DNA from: an uncultured Clostridia bacterium
GTDB lineage: Bacteria > Bacillota > Clostridia > Christensenellales > Borkfalkiaceae
Reading direction: 5' to 3'
Assembly (NCBI GenBank): GCA_944369635.1
Contig: CALVXL010000144.1
Location: 1-6,276, forward strand
DNA: 6,276 nucleotides
In this document: positions 1-6,099 of the stretch, in pieces
Position numbering within the stretch: the stretch's first letter is position 1
How the letters are laid out: each line of letters begins with the position of its first letter
Translations under genes and position numbers: made by a program
The notes under the pieces: generated by a model
Seen by the model: the letters and a program-made list of their open reading frames with translations, nothing else
Databases searched by the model: none
Told to the model about the DNA's origin: nothing

Positions 1-34
1 GAGCATCTTCGGTATGACATATACGTTGCGTTAA
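1..34 (+). CDS. Possible 3' end of an unidentified plus-strand gene
   Basis: The frame beginning at base 2 reads SIFGMTYTLR and then a TAA stop at 32-34. Fourteen bases later comes a purine-rich ribosome binding site and an ATG at 49, the spacing expected between two genes of one operon. Only ten codons are visible, so no family can be named. The main reason to call it is context: bases 1 to about 85 make sense as plus-strand operon sequence, whereas the minus-strand reading of the same bases does not continue the GH123-like protein. It could also be chance open frame. Confidence 0.3.
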   Translation, partial: SIFGMTYTLR

Positions 35-1623
35 GGGGGAAAAGGAATATGAAAAAAATATTGATTCTCCTTTTGGCGGCGGCGGTACGCCACAGCCCTG
101 AGCGAGCCGATCGGTTTTTCCGCGCCGTATTTTATCGTCGGATAGAAGATATATCCGTCGCCGGGATAACCGCCGCTTTTGTTGGAAAAGCGCACGGGGT
201 CGGCGTAGGGATCGAGCATCTCGCCCGTGATGAAGTTGTTGTAGATCGCCACGTCGTAATAAAGATACCCTTCGATGTCGTAAGCCTTCTGCATCCAATG
301 CAATATTCTGTTGCCGATGGCGTAATCGTCGATGGCGCAACTGGGATAGGGATAAAGTTCCATCGCGGTATAAAACCACTTTTCCCCCTTACTAATCTCC
401 GCAGACTTGGCGTACTGTTCTCTGCCCGCGACGGTGTTGTAAAATTCCACATGCGGACAATATCCGGAAATAATGTCGCCGAGTTCGTCGTTATACGAAC
501 ACGTTACGACGTTTTCAAAATAATAAAAGGATTGGCGGAACGCTTCTTCGTATTCTTGATCGCCGCCGAAGAAATTTTCTTCGCAAAGGCGCTCAAAAAC
601 CTTTTCCTTCGACATATTGATATCGTCTATCACGCTTTCCACGTGCGCATAATCTTCCGCCGAATTCGGTTCGTCGTTGGGCTGGAGATAGATATACGCC
701 TTGTCGAAAAGAATCTTTTCCTTGGTACACTTCTGCGCCAGCGCATAGAGATAATCCTGGAAAAGTTCGTAATTCATTTCCTTGGGCTCGCCCATCATCT
801 GGCTGTAATACGGAATGGAAAACGACGTGAAATTCGGATTATCGTAATATTTCACCACGTTTTCCGCCCACACTTCCGCGCTGACGTCGTAATAAGGCAC
901 AAAGGTCGCGCAGATTTTATAGTCGTTGAGCATGGTCTCGTAGTAGTTGACGTACATATCCCAGCGACTGTTGAGTTCGCCCATCATAAGATAGGTAGGA
1001 GAAAGTCCGAAACAGGTTTTGCCGTACATTTGATCTATGGTAACGTCGTATACGTTGAGCGTAACGGGGATTTCTTTTTCCGTTTGCCCCAGAATCAAGG
1101 TAACGCTCCCCGTGTATACGCCCGCCTCCGTACTTTCGTAAGTGGTGAATTCAAAAGTGATGCTCTGATTGTTGCCCGCGGAAATTTTCAGCTCCTCCGC
1201 TTTCGCCAATCCGATGGGTAAGAGCATATCAGGAATCATGCCGACGGGATAAGCGTCGTTGGTCTGCATGCTGGTCTTTTCGGTAATATTGAGATAGGTC
1301 TGCACGTAGACGGAAATCTGCTCTTTCGGAAAAATTGTCCCGTTCCCGTTGACGAGGTCGGAAGTTTTTACAGAGTATGACGAAACGTCCTTGTCGGGCG
1401 TGACGACAAGCTGCGCGCCCTCCGTTTCGTTTTTCGCCATATCTACAACGAGCTTTTCGCCCAGATCGACGAAATCGTCGTCGTTTTGCATGACTTTGAA
1501 CGTAGCATAGGTGCTTCGTATTTCTCCGGAAAATTTCCCGTCTTCTTTCTTGCAAGCGCCGAAAATACCGACAACGTATATCGCAAGCACCAAAAACAAA
1601 AGTATTTTATTACTCTTTTTCAT
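31..1623 (-). CDS. GH123/DUF4091-like lipoprotein glycosidase, C-terminus replaced
   Basis: Predicted surface lipoprotein of the glycoside hydrolase 123 / DUF4091 family, whose characterised members are beta-N-acetylgalactosaminidases; most members have unknown substrates. Residues 1-24 are a signal peptide ending in a lipobox-like FGAC (Cys24). Residues ~35-195 form a beta-rich N-terminal domain with the typical NETEGAQLVV stretch. Residues ~200-514 match the barrel region, including QPNDEP with the Asp317-Glu318 pair expected to be catalytic, and the late family motif GDGYIFYP (~488-495). I start at ATG 1623, because TGGGGAAAAAG precedes it just as AGGAGAAAAAG precedes the upstream gene. 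The in-frame ATG at 1635 gives only four more residues and lacks a ribosome binding site. Homology ends at Arg514 (base 82); the last 16 codons look foreign, so the enzyme is probably short of its final helix and may be inactive. It lies last in the operon, 11 nt after the binding-protein gene. The family call is firm; the substrate is not. Confidence 0.8.
   Translation of the reverse strand: MKKSNKILLFLVLAIYVVGIFGACKKEDGKFSGEIRSTYATFKVMQNDDDFVDLGEKLVVDMAKNETEGAQLVVTPDKDVSSYSVKTSDLVNGNGTIFPKEQISVYVQTYLNITEKTSMQTNDAYPVGMIPDMLLPIGLAKAEELKISAGNNQSITFEFTTYESTEAGVYTGSVTLILGQTEKEIPVTLNVYDVTIDQMYGKTCFGLSPTYLMMGELNSRWDMYVNYYETMLNDYKICATFVPYYDVSAEVWAENVVKYYDNPNFTSFSIPYYSQMMGEPKEMNYELFQDYLYALAQKCTKEKILFDKAYIYLQPNDEPNSAEDYAHVESVIDDINMSKEKVFERLCEENFFGGDQEYEEAFRQSFYYFENVVTCSYNDELGDIISGYCPHVEFYNTVAGREQYAKSAEISKGEKWFYTAMELYPYPSCAIDDYAIGNRILHWMQKAYDIEGYLYYDVAIYNNFITGEMLDPYADPVRFSNKSGGYPGDGYIFYPTIKYGAEKPIGSLRAVAYRRRQKENQYFFHIPFPP
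49..84 (+). CDS. 5' fragment of a plus-strand exported-protein gene, cut at a junction
   Basis: An ATG at 49 follows a purine-rich stretch (GGGGG at 35-39, AAAGGA at 41-46). It opens with MKKILILLLAAA, a typical start of a Sec or lipoprotein signal peptide: two lysines followed by a hydrophobic run. After about residue 12 the frame turns into arginine- and histidine-rich sequence that is merely the antisense of the GH123-like gene, and stays open to 1221 by chance. The real gene therefore appears to be cut in the GCG repeat at 76-84 and joined head-on to the 3' part of the minus-strand gene. The mature protein is lost, so its function is unknown. If transcribed, it would make a nonsense fusion. 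Confidence 0.5.
75..85. other. Probable rearrangement or assembly junction
   Basis: The tract GGCGGCGGCGG sits exactly where minus-strand homology to the GH123/DUF4091 family stops and where the plus-strand signal-peptide reading stops making sense. On the minus strand the codons for SLRAVAYR end at 82. Family members usually continue with a D/E-G-x-x-D-Y-E-Y-like stretch, but here the frame goes to RRQKENQYFF and a stop at 31-33. A short low-complexity GCG tract is a plausible microhomology for either recombination in the cell or mis-joining in assembly. The sequence alone cannot separate these. Confidence 0.5.
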
Positions 1624-1628
1624 CTTTT

Positions 1629-1633
1629 TCCCC
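1629..1633 (-). promoter_or_regulatory. Ribosome binding site fixing the GH123-like start
   Basis: The minus strand reads TTAATGGGGAAAAAGATG, closely matching TTAAAGGAGAAAAAGATG before the binding-protein gene. The GGGGA element is therefore spaced for the ATG at 1623. The alternative ATG at 1635, which overlaps the preceding stop codon as TAATG, has no purine-rich element before it. Confidence 0.6.
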
Positions 1634-1634
1634 A

Positions 1635-3224
1635 TTAAGCGATACCGGCGTTGGTTTTGATCAGCGTCCAGCGGTTCTTGACGAAGTTATAATCGTCGGC
1701 GAACACATCCTCCGCAGACTTATAATCCACGGTCGATTTGTTGGCGGATAAATAAGTTTCGTAAAAAGTGGAAATATTCGTTCCCGGGATCTTCACGCCG
1801 CCGACGGCAAAAATTCTGTCCTTCATTTCAAATTCGAAAATCCGGGATTTGCCGATGATCTCCAACGCGCTTTTCTGGAAAGCGCTGAACTCGTTTTTCG
1901 TCGCCTCGGAATTAAGATAGTCATAATCGTAAGGCAAGGTATACCCGCCCGATTCTCTCACGAACGCTTCAATCCCTTCGTCGCTCGCCAGGAACTGTAA
2001 AAACTGTTTTGCCTCTTCCTTATCCTGCGCATAAACGGGAATAAACGCTTCATGCTCGTAGCTGTATGCGGGATTGAGTTTTCTTGCGTAAGTAACAGCG
2101 TCGAGCACTTCCTGCTTCTCCAGCCCCTTTGTCGAAGCAAAGTTCGGTTCGACGGTCGTCTTTCCGTCGATGTAATCGATGATGGAGCAAAGTTCGTCCT
2201 CGGTAATGCCGAGTTTCGTGCCGAGCGAACTGATGACGGGCAGAGAGATAAAACGGATATCGCATTCGTCCTTGCCGTAGTTTGCCGACATTTCCCTTTC
2301 CAGCCAGTCGCCGTTGGGCATCATCACGATGTTGCCGTCCTGTTCCGCCCCTTCCAGAAATACGTTCTGCACAGAGGTGAAGTCCAGAGACATGCTGTAC
2401 GGGTGCATATAGTTTTTATCGGCGTCGAGCAGATCGCCGACCACCTTTATAGCTTCCAGAAAACCCTGATAATTGAGGATCTCCGGTACGTACTGTCTGC
2501 CCTGAATGTCCTTTCCTTCGTTAAAGAGCGCGACCTCGTCTTCTCCCATGTACTGCGCCGCCCAAGCGGGAGTGATCGCAGTTCCCCAGTAACTGTTCTC
2601 CAAACAGTAGATGAAGGGCATCTGTCCCGCGGCCTTGATGGTGTCGCAGAGTTCGAGGAGTTCGTTCGTGGTACGCGGTTCTTTCCAGGCGTCGTTCCAC
2701 GTTTCGCCGTTGATGAGAATCCCGTTCAGCCCGCTGATCCAGGGAACGGAATAATATTTCGTTTCGCCGTCCTTTACCGTGGCGTTGTGCGCAAGATATT
2801 CATCGTACATCTTTTCTTCCAGCGTAACATCCTCGCCCGGAACGTTCGCCTTGTAAATATCCGTCAGATCTTCCAACAAACAAGGATAAGTTTGCCCGCC
2901 GATCGTCTTTTGTATGTAAGTATAATAGTCCACCGAATTGCTGCTGAACAGCAGGTCGGCTTTGCTCACGCCCGATTCGAGCTGCGTGAACAAATCGGCG
3001 TTATCCGCAACGGCCGACATCTTCACTTCGATCCCCGTCTTCTCTTTGAAAATCTTTCCGAGCGGCTCGACGAAATCCGTACCGTAACCGGCGTTGTGAA
3101 TGTAGATATTCAAAACGCCTTCCGCGTCCGCCCGATTCCCGCACGCGGAAAATAACCCCGCAGACATACCGAGCGTCAGAACGAACGCCAATATCAAACT
3201 TACCTTTTTTCCTGCTTTTCTCAT
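1635..3224 (-). CDS. Family-1 extracellular sugar-binding lipoprotein of an ABC importer
   Basis: Substrate-binding protein that would sit lipid-anchored outside the membrane and deliver an oligosaccharide to the two permeases encoded just upstream. Residues 1-28 are a lipoprotein signal peptide: basic start, hydrophobic core, then LFSAC with Cys28 as the likely anchor. The mature protein opens with the beta-strand VLNIYIHNAGYGTDF and a helix ending FKEKTGIEVKM, the usual first fold unit of family-1 binding proteins. YYSVPWISGLNGILIN (~157-172) and TTNELLELCDTIKAAGQMPF (~185-204) match the conserved central region. Tryptophans at 162, 176, 180, 213 and 221 could stack on sugar rings (inference). 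At 529 residues it is longer than the common 400-450, as in several Clostridia oligosaccharide-binding proteins. AGGAG lies 7 nt before the ATG. The gene is third in the operon, 18 nt after the permease. Ligand unknown. Confidence 0.9.
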   Translation of the reverse strand: MRKAGKKVSLILAFVLTLGMSAGLFSACGNRADAEGVLNIYIHNAGYGTDFVEPLGKIFKEKTGIEVKMSAVADNADLFTQLESGVSKADLLFSSNSVDYYTYIQKTIGGQTYPCLLEDLTDIYKANVPGEDVTLEEKMYDEYLAHNATVKDGETKYYSVPWISGLNGILINGETWNDAWKEPRTTNELLELCDTIKAAGQMPFIYCLENSYWGTAITPAWAAQYMGEDEVALFNEGKDIQGRQYVPEILNYQGFLEAIKVVGDLLDADKNYMHPYSMSLDFTSVQNVFLEGAEQDGNIVMMPNGDWLEREMSANYGKDECDIRFISLPVISSLGTKLGITEDELCSIIDYIDGKTTVEPNFASTKGLEKQEVLDAVTYARKLNPAYSYEHEAFIPVYAQDKEEAKQFLQFLASDEGIEAFVRESGGYTLPYDYDYLNSEATKNEFSAFQKSALEIIGKSRIFEFEMKDRIFAVGGVKIPGTNISTFYETYLSANKSTVDYKSAEDVFADDYNFVKNRWTLIKTNAGIA

Positions 3225-3242
3225 CTTTTTCTCCTTTAATTT

Positions 3243-4091
3243 TTAACCTTTCAGTCCGCCGGCATAAACGTTTTGCATAATGGTATTCTGAAAGACGATA
3301 AATATCGTAACGACCGGAATAATGGAAATGATCGCCCCGGCAAAATATATGGGCTGGTTCGCCATATACTGCGTTTCCTTTTCGTAGAGCACCAACCCCG
3401 AAGCGAGGGTGGGAAGGTTCGGCATGAACAAAAGCGGCGCGCTGTAGTCGTTCCATAGTCCCACGAAGCTCATAATAGCGATGGCGGTAACCGACGGCAT
3501 GGCCATAGGCTGCATAATTTTGAAAAACACGCTGTAGTGACTTGCGCCGTCGATAAACGCCGCTTCGGCGTAGTTCCACGACACGCCCTTATAATACGCG
3601 TAAAGAATCAGGAAACTGAACCCGAACCCGTTGATGGCGCTGACGATGTAAAAGCGACTGTCGATAAGTCCCAATATCGAAAAAAGCCTGTAAGAAGACG
3701 GCAAAGCGCCGTATATGGGAATAATCATGATGAAAACGGATAGCCCGTAGAAAAAGTTTCTCAGCTTAAACTTATATCTGCATACGCAATACGCGATGGC
3801 AGAAGAGGACAATATTTCAAGCACGGTGCATCCGCCCGCATACCAGATCGTATTGAAAACCATCTGAAAAAAATTGTTGTTGGAAACCTCAAGCTCTTTA
3901 AACGCCTTTACGTAATTGCCGAAATACATCGGCCACGGCAGGCTGACGCTGTCGTTTATGTACGCCCTTCCGTTTTCTTTGAGAGAAGACATGATCGCGA
4001 AAAAGAAAGGATACAAAATCACCAGCGCGTATACGAGAAATATAATCGATACGATTGCGAAAATAATTTTTTCGCCCAATGTTTTTTTCAT
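3243..4091 (-). CDS. MalG/UgpE-type sugar ABC transporter permease
   Basis: Inner-membrane permease of a carbohydrate uptake ABC transporter (CUT1 type), expected to pair with the permease encoded immediately upstream. It has about six hydrophobic segments, near residues 9-34, 76-100, 112-130, 146-166, 199-217 and 248-268. The EAA loop that docks the ATPase is well kept: EAAFIDGASHYSVFFKIMQP at 176-195, with Asp181-Gly182 and prolines at 195 and 199. The C-terminus NVYAGGLKG is the usual ending of this subfamily. The length of 282 residues is normal. The start codon lies 1 nt after the stop of the preceding gene, and its GGAGG is embedded in that gene's last codons, suggesting translational coupling. 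No ATPase gene is visible in the window. Confidence 0.93.
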   Translation of the reverse strand: MKKTLGEKIIFAIVSIIFLVYALVILYPFFFAIMSSLKENGRAYINDSVSLPWPMYFGNYVKAFKELEVSNNNFFQMVFNTIWYAGGCTVLEILSSSAIAYCVCRYKFKLRNFFYGLSVFIMIIPIYGALPSSYRLFSILGLIDSRFYIVSAINGFGFSFLILYAYYKGVSWNYAEAAFIDGASHYSVFFKIMQPMAMPSVTAIAIMSFVGLWNDYSAPLLFMPNLPTLASGLVLYEKETQYMANQPIYFAGAIISIIPVVTIFIVFQNTIMQNVYAGGLKG

Positions 4092-4092
4092 G

Positions 4093-4989
4093 TCAATCCT
4101 CCACGTCCGGAATAATCAGGCTGTTGATTTTTTTGATACCCAGCGCGATGGGCGTGCCGATAAGCGTGAACACCAACCCGACCGCCGACGGATAATATAG
4201 CTGTTTGGAAAAATATACTTGCTCGTATATCCAGTAAGATATCGTCCGCGTCTGATATTCTCCTTTCGTAAACAACAGCACCGGTCCGCTCGCCGCAAAA
4301 AGACTGACGAAGGTGAAGAGCAACAACGTGGAAAAAGTCGGCCAGGTCAGCGGGAACACGATGTTGCCCATTTCGCGAAACAGCCCGACTCCGTCGATAC
4401 GCGCCGCCTCGATGATTTCCTTGTCAACCTGCGACATCGCTCCCGAAAGCAACACGATGTTGCCGCCGAATCCCATCAGGAGCGAATAAGTCAAAATGGT
4501 TTTGAGAGCGTAGCGGCTATCTTTCAGAAAAGGGAAATACATGCCCGTCTGGTTGTAAAGAAATACGCCGATCGGCCCCTTTGCCGAAATGATCTGCTTG
4601 AACAAAATAACCAGCACCGCCTCGCTGATGATGGAAGGCAGATAGAAGACGAATCTGTAAAAACGGTAACCGAACACGCGTTTGTAAAGGAAATAGCAAA
4701 GCAAATAAGAAACCGGCATGCCGATGAATAAATTCGCGGAAAAAAATATCATTGTGTTTTTCAACGCGCCGAGAATCGTATCGTTGACAATGATGTCCTC
4801 ATAAAACATCACAAAGTTTTCAAACGTCCACCGCGTGCCGCCCGTCAAAGGATCGATCTGCTGAAAAGCAAACAAAATCGAATTGATGTTGACGATCAGC
4901 CAGAATACGATAAAACCCGTTACGGGCAAAGCCATCATCACGCAGACAAACTCCAGTTCCCTGGAACGCTGCGACCTTTCTTTTTTCAA
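4093..4989 (-). CDS. MalF/UgpA-type sugar ABC transporter permease, TTG start
   Basis: Inner-membrane permease, first gene of the minus-strand operon and partner of the MalG-type permease. Hydrophobic segments lie near residues 13-42, 77-101, 111-133, 163-183, 217-240 and 266-284. The EAA loop is EAARIDGVGLFREMGNIVFP at 194-213, with Asp199-Gly200 and a further proline at 217. The 298 residues are typical for UgpA/LacF-like subunits. The first codon is TTG (4987-4989), supported by GAGGAGG 9 nt upstream; the next in-frame ATGs, codons 18-19, fall inside the first membrane segment and have no comparable site. A TTG start may lower translation. The operon order permease-permease-binding protein differs from the commoner binding protein first. 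Confidence 0.92.
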   Translation of the reverse strand: MKKERSQRSRELEFVCVMMALPVTGFIVFWLIVNINSILFAFQQIDPLTGGTRWTFENFVMFYEDIIVNDTILGALKNTMIFFSANLFIGMPVSYLLCYFLYKRVFGYRFYRFVFYLPSIISEAVLVILFKQIISAKGPIGVFLYNQTGMYFPFLKDSRYALKTILTYSLLMGFGGNIVLLSGAMSQVDKEIIEAARIDGVGLFREMGNIVFPLTWPTFSTLLLFTFVSLFAASGPVLLFTKGEYQTRTISYWIYEQVYFSKQLYYPSAVGLVFTLIGTPIALGIKKINSLIIPDVED

Positions 4990-4998
4990 ATACAGTTT

Positions 4999-5005
4999 CC
5001 TCCTC
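4999..5005 (-). promoter_or_regulatory. Strong Shine-Dalgarno supporting the TTG start
   Basis: The minus strand carries GAGGAGG followed by AAACTGTAT and then TTG. The near-perfect anti-16S match at 9-nt spacing is the main reason to accept the rare start codon of the first permease gene. Confidence 0.7.
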
Positions 5006-5021
5006 GTCGTTATCTCAGATT

Positions 5022-5067
5022 AAAAGGCGTTCTCGTTTGCGGTGCAAACGTAAAGAAGGCCGCCTTC
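5022..5067 (-). other. Small hairpins in the operon leader
   Basis: Two inverted repeats lie between the likely operon promoter and the first permease gene. CGTTTGC (5034-5040) and GCAAACG (5044-5050) form a perfect 7-bp stem around a 3-nt loop. GAAGGC (5055-5060) and GCCTTC (5062-5067) form a second short stem. On the minus strand the AAGGCG of the second could instead pair with the CGCCTT at 5024-5029, enclosing the first hairpin and ending at a short T run. That gives two exclusive folds, but the T run is only four bases. The 7-bp repeat could equally be a DNA operator. No known riboswitch is recognised. Confidence 0.35.
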
Positions 5068-5079
5068 CTTACCGCGCTT

Positions 5080-5110
5080 CCCGCCGCTTTCGGCGGGTGT
5101 TTTTTGTTTT
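5080..5110 (+). terminator. Intrinsic terminator on the plus strand in the divergent gap
   Basis: CCCGCCG (5080-5086) pairs perfectly with CGGCGGG (5091-5097) around a CTTT loop, and TGTTTTTTGTTTT follows at once. This is a textbook intrinsic terminator for plus-strand transcription, yet no plus-strand gene lies before it. It may stop antisense transcription crossing the operon from entering the regulator gene. Read on the minus strand it is a GC-rich hairpin near the very 5' end of the operon mRNA, where it could protect the transcript from decay; there it lacks a U tract and would not terminate. Confidence 0.65.
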
Positions 5111-5139
5111 ATTATACAATAACAATTTTCGACACGCAA
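5111..5139 (-). promoter_or_regulatory. Candidate promoter of the transporter operon
   Basis: On the minus strand TATAAT (5111-5116) is a perfect -10, with TTGCGT (5134-5139) at a 17-bp spacer as a weak -35, half matching consensus. Such a -35 suits an activator-dependent promoter. Transcription would start near 5104 and leave a leader of about 115 nt. An alternative is a perfect TTGACA at 5171-5176 with TTTAAA at 5147-5152 (18-bp spacer), which has the better -35 but a poorer -10. One half of the inverted repeat described at 5123-5182 lies inside the spacer of the preferred promoter. Confidence 0.45.
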
Positions 5140-5182
5140 TAGCTTTTTTAAAATAAACTTGGTAAAAAACTGTCAAAAATTG
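5123..5182. repeat. Spaced inverted repeat, candidate regulator operator
   Basis: CAATTTTCGACA at 5123-5134 and TGTCAAAAATTG at 5171-5182 are reverse complements at 11 of 12 positions, with 36 bp between them. The left copy overlaps the spacer of the candidate operon promoter; the right copy is about 36 bp before the -35 of the regulator promoter. Placement between the two divergent promoters is what a shared AraC-type operator would look like. AT-richness raises the chance of coincidence, and the right copy contains a TTGACA that could simply be a -35. Confidence 0.35.
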
Positions 5183-5217
5183 GCGTGCTTTTAAACTAAT
5201 AATAGTATACGCGCCTA

Positions 5218-5246
5218 TTGACTGATTAAATTTTTTATGTTATAAT
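5218..5246 (+). promoter_or_regulatory. Near-consensus sigma-A promoter of the AraC-type gene
   Basis: TTGACT at 5218-5223 and TATAAT at 5241-5246 are separated by exactly 17 bp. TG at 5238-5239, one base before the -10, adds an extended -10 element. Transcription should start near 5253, giving a short leader of about 22 nt that carries the ribosome binding site. The strength suggests the regulator is made constitutively or is controlled by a bound repressor. Confidence 0.85.
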
Positions 5247-5264
5247 ACCAAAAATTGTGTTTAT

Positions 5265-5270
5265 AGGAGG
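5265..5270 (+). promoter_or_regulatory. Ribosome binding site fixing the AraC-type start
   Basis: AGGAGG lies 4 nt before the ATG at 5275. An in-frame GTG at 5257 would extend the protein by six residues, but it would place this element inside the coding sequence, would have no site of its own, and would begin within a few bases of the predicted transcription start. Confidence 0.85.
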
Positions 5271-5274
5271 AATT

Positions 5275-6099
5275 ATGAGCTATTACGAATCGGCAAACGA
5301 CCAACTTTCGGAACTCACTATCTGGTACGACAAAAAGCTCGGCATCGACAATCATTTTCACAGATGTCTGGAATTTATCTACCTGCTTTCGGGAAAACTG
5401 AAAATCACTTCCTATGAAGACGTCATTATCTTAAAGCCGCACCATATCTTTTGCGCGGACAGTTTCGCCCCGCATTCCATAGCGGATTTGGAAGGCGATT
5501 CCACCGCCATCGTCGTCATCATCCCGAGCTTTCTGATGGACGATTTTATCGATCTGTTCCAAAAACAGTTTTTTGAGCCCACCTTAAAGGACGTTGAATA
5601 CAATAAAAACGTGATTCTCCCCATTTTGGAACTTTTTCTTTTGAACAAGGATACGGAAAACACCGACAGAATCACGCATCCTTACAAAAACAAGTACACC
5701 GAAAAAGGCATTACGGACATCATTATCGGACAGTTGCTCAAATATAAGCTCGTTCCGAAAAAAGAACACGATAAAAACATCAAGGCGCTGATCGCTATAT
5801 TAAAATACATCAACGAACATTATAAGGAAAACATCACTCTCGAAAAAATCGCCAATAAATTCAATTACAACAAATATTACATATCCAAACTTTTCAATAA
5901 AAATATCGGACAAAACCTGAGAACGTATATCAATGCACTCCGTTTTCAGACTTTGCAAACCGAAATCAAGACGGTACAGGAAGCACCGCCGCTGGAAAAT
6001 ATCCGCGCGGATTGCGGCTTTGCATCCTCTTCCACCTATTACAGAACACAAAAAAAATACAGAACAACCAATAAGTTAAAAGAGAGGGAAAATGGATGA
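5275..6099 (+). CDS. Cupin-AraC family transcriptional regulator
   Basis: Cytoplasmic one-component regulator, 274 residues, the usual size for a sugar-sensing cupin plus AraC DNA-binding protein. The N-terminal half has the cupin signature NHFHRCLEFIYLLSGKL (26-42), with His27, His29 and Glu33, and a second conserved region around KPHHIFCADSFAPH (54-67). The C-terminal domain (~168-265) has two helix-turn-helix units: ITLEKIANKFNYNKYYISKLFNK (187-209) is strong, followed by IGQNLRTYINALR. The second, around NIRADCGFASSSTYYRTQKKY (242-262), keeps the CGF-S-S-T-Y-R pattern, but the tail after it (RTTNKLKERENG) lacks the usual G-x-T-P-x-x-Y-R ending. It is divergent from the sugar operon, so it most likely activates or represses that operon and itself. 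Its 3' end overlaps the next gene by 4 nt. Inducer unknown. Confidence 0.92.
   Translation: MSYYESANDQLSELTIWYDKKLGIDNHFHRCLEFIYLLSGKLKITSYEDVIILKPHHIFCADSFAPHSIADLEGDSTAIVVIIPSFLMDDFIDLFQKQFFEPTLKDVEYNKNVILPILELFLLNKDTENTDRITHPYKNKYTEKGITDIIIGQLLKYKLVPKKEHDKNIKALIAILKYINEHYKENITLEKIANKFNYNKYYISKLFNKNIGQNLRTYINALRFQTLQTEIKTVQEAPPLENIRADCGFASSSTYYRTQKKYRTTNKLKERENG

Noticed and set aside
49..1221. 390-residue plus-strand open frame antisense to the GH123-like gene
   Set aside because: Only the first dozen codons look like a protein start. The rest is the complement of a well-supported gene, with arginine/histidine/valine-rich antisense composition and no domain.
1621..1637. TAATG overlap suggesting coupled start at 1635 for the GH123-like gene
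   Set aside because: No ribosome binding site precedes it, while the ATG at 1623 has one matching the upstream gene's arrangement.
2052..3155. 367-residue plus-strand open frame antisense to the binding-protein gene
   Set aside because: It lies entirely over a gene with a signal peptide and family-1 motifs, and its composition is typical of an antisense shadow.
3001..3579. 192-residue minus-strand open frame spanning the permease and binding-protein genes
   Set aside because: It is out of frame with both real genes, crosses their boundary, and is rich in arginine, as expected of a shifted reading.
4219..4731. 170-residue plus-strand open frame opposite the first permease gene
   Set aside because: Antisense of membrane-segment codons; no plausible start site or fold. 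It was considered as a source for the orphan terminator at 5080 but is not convincing.
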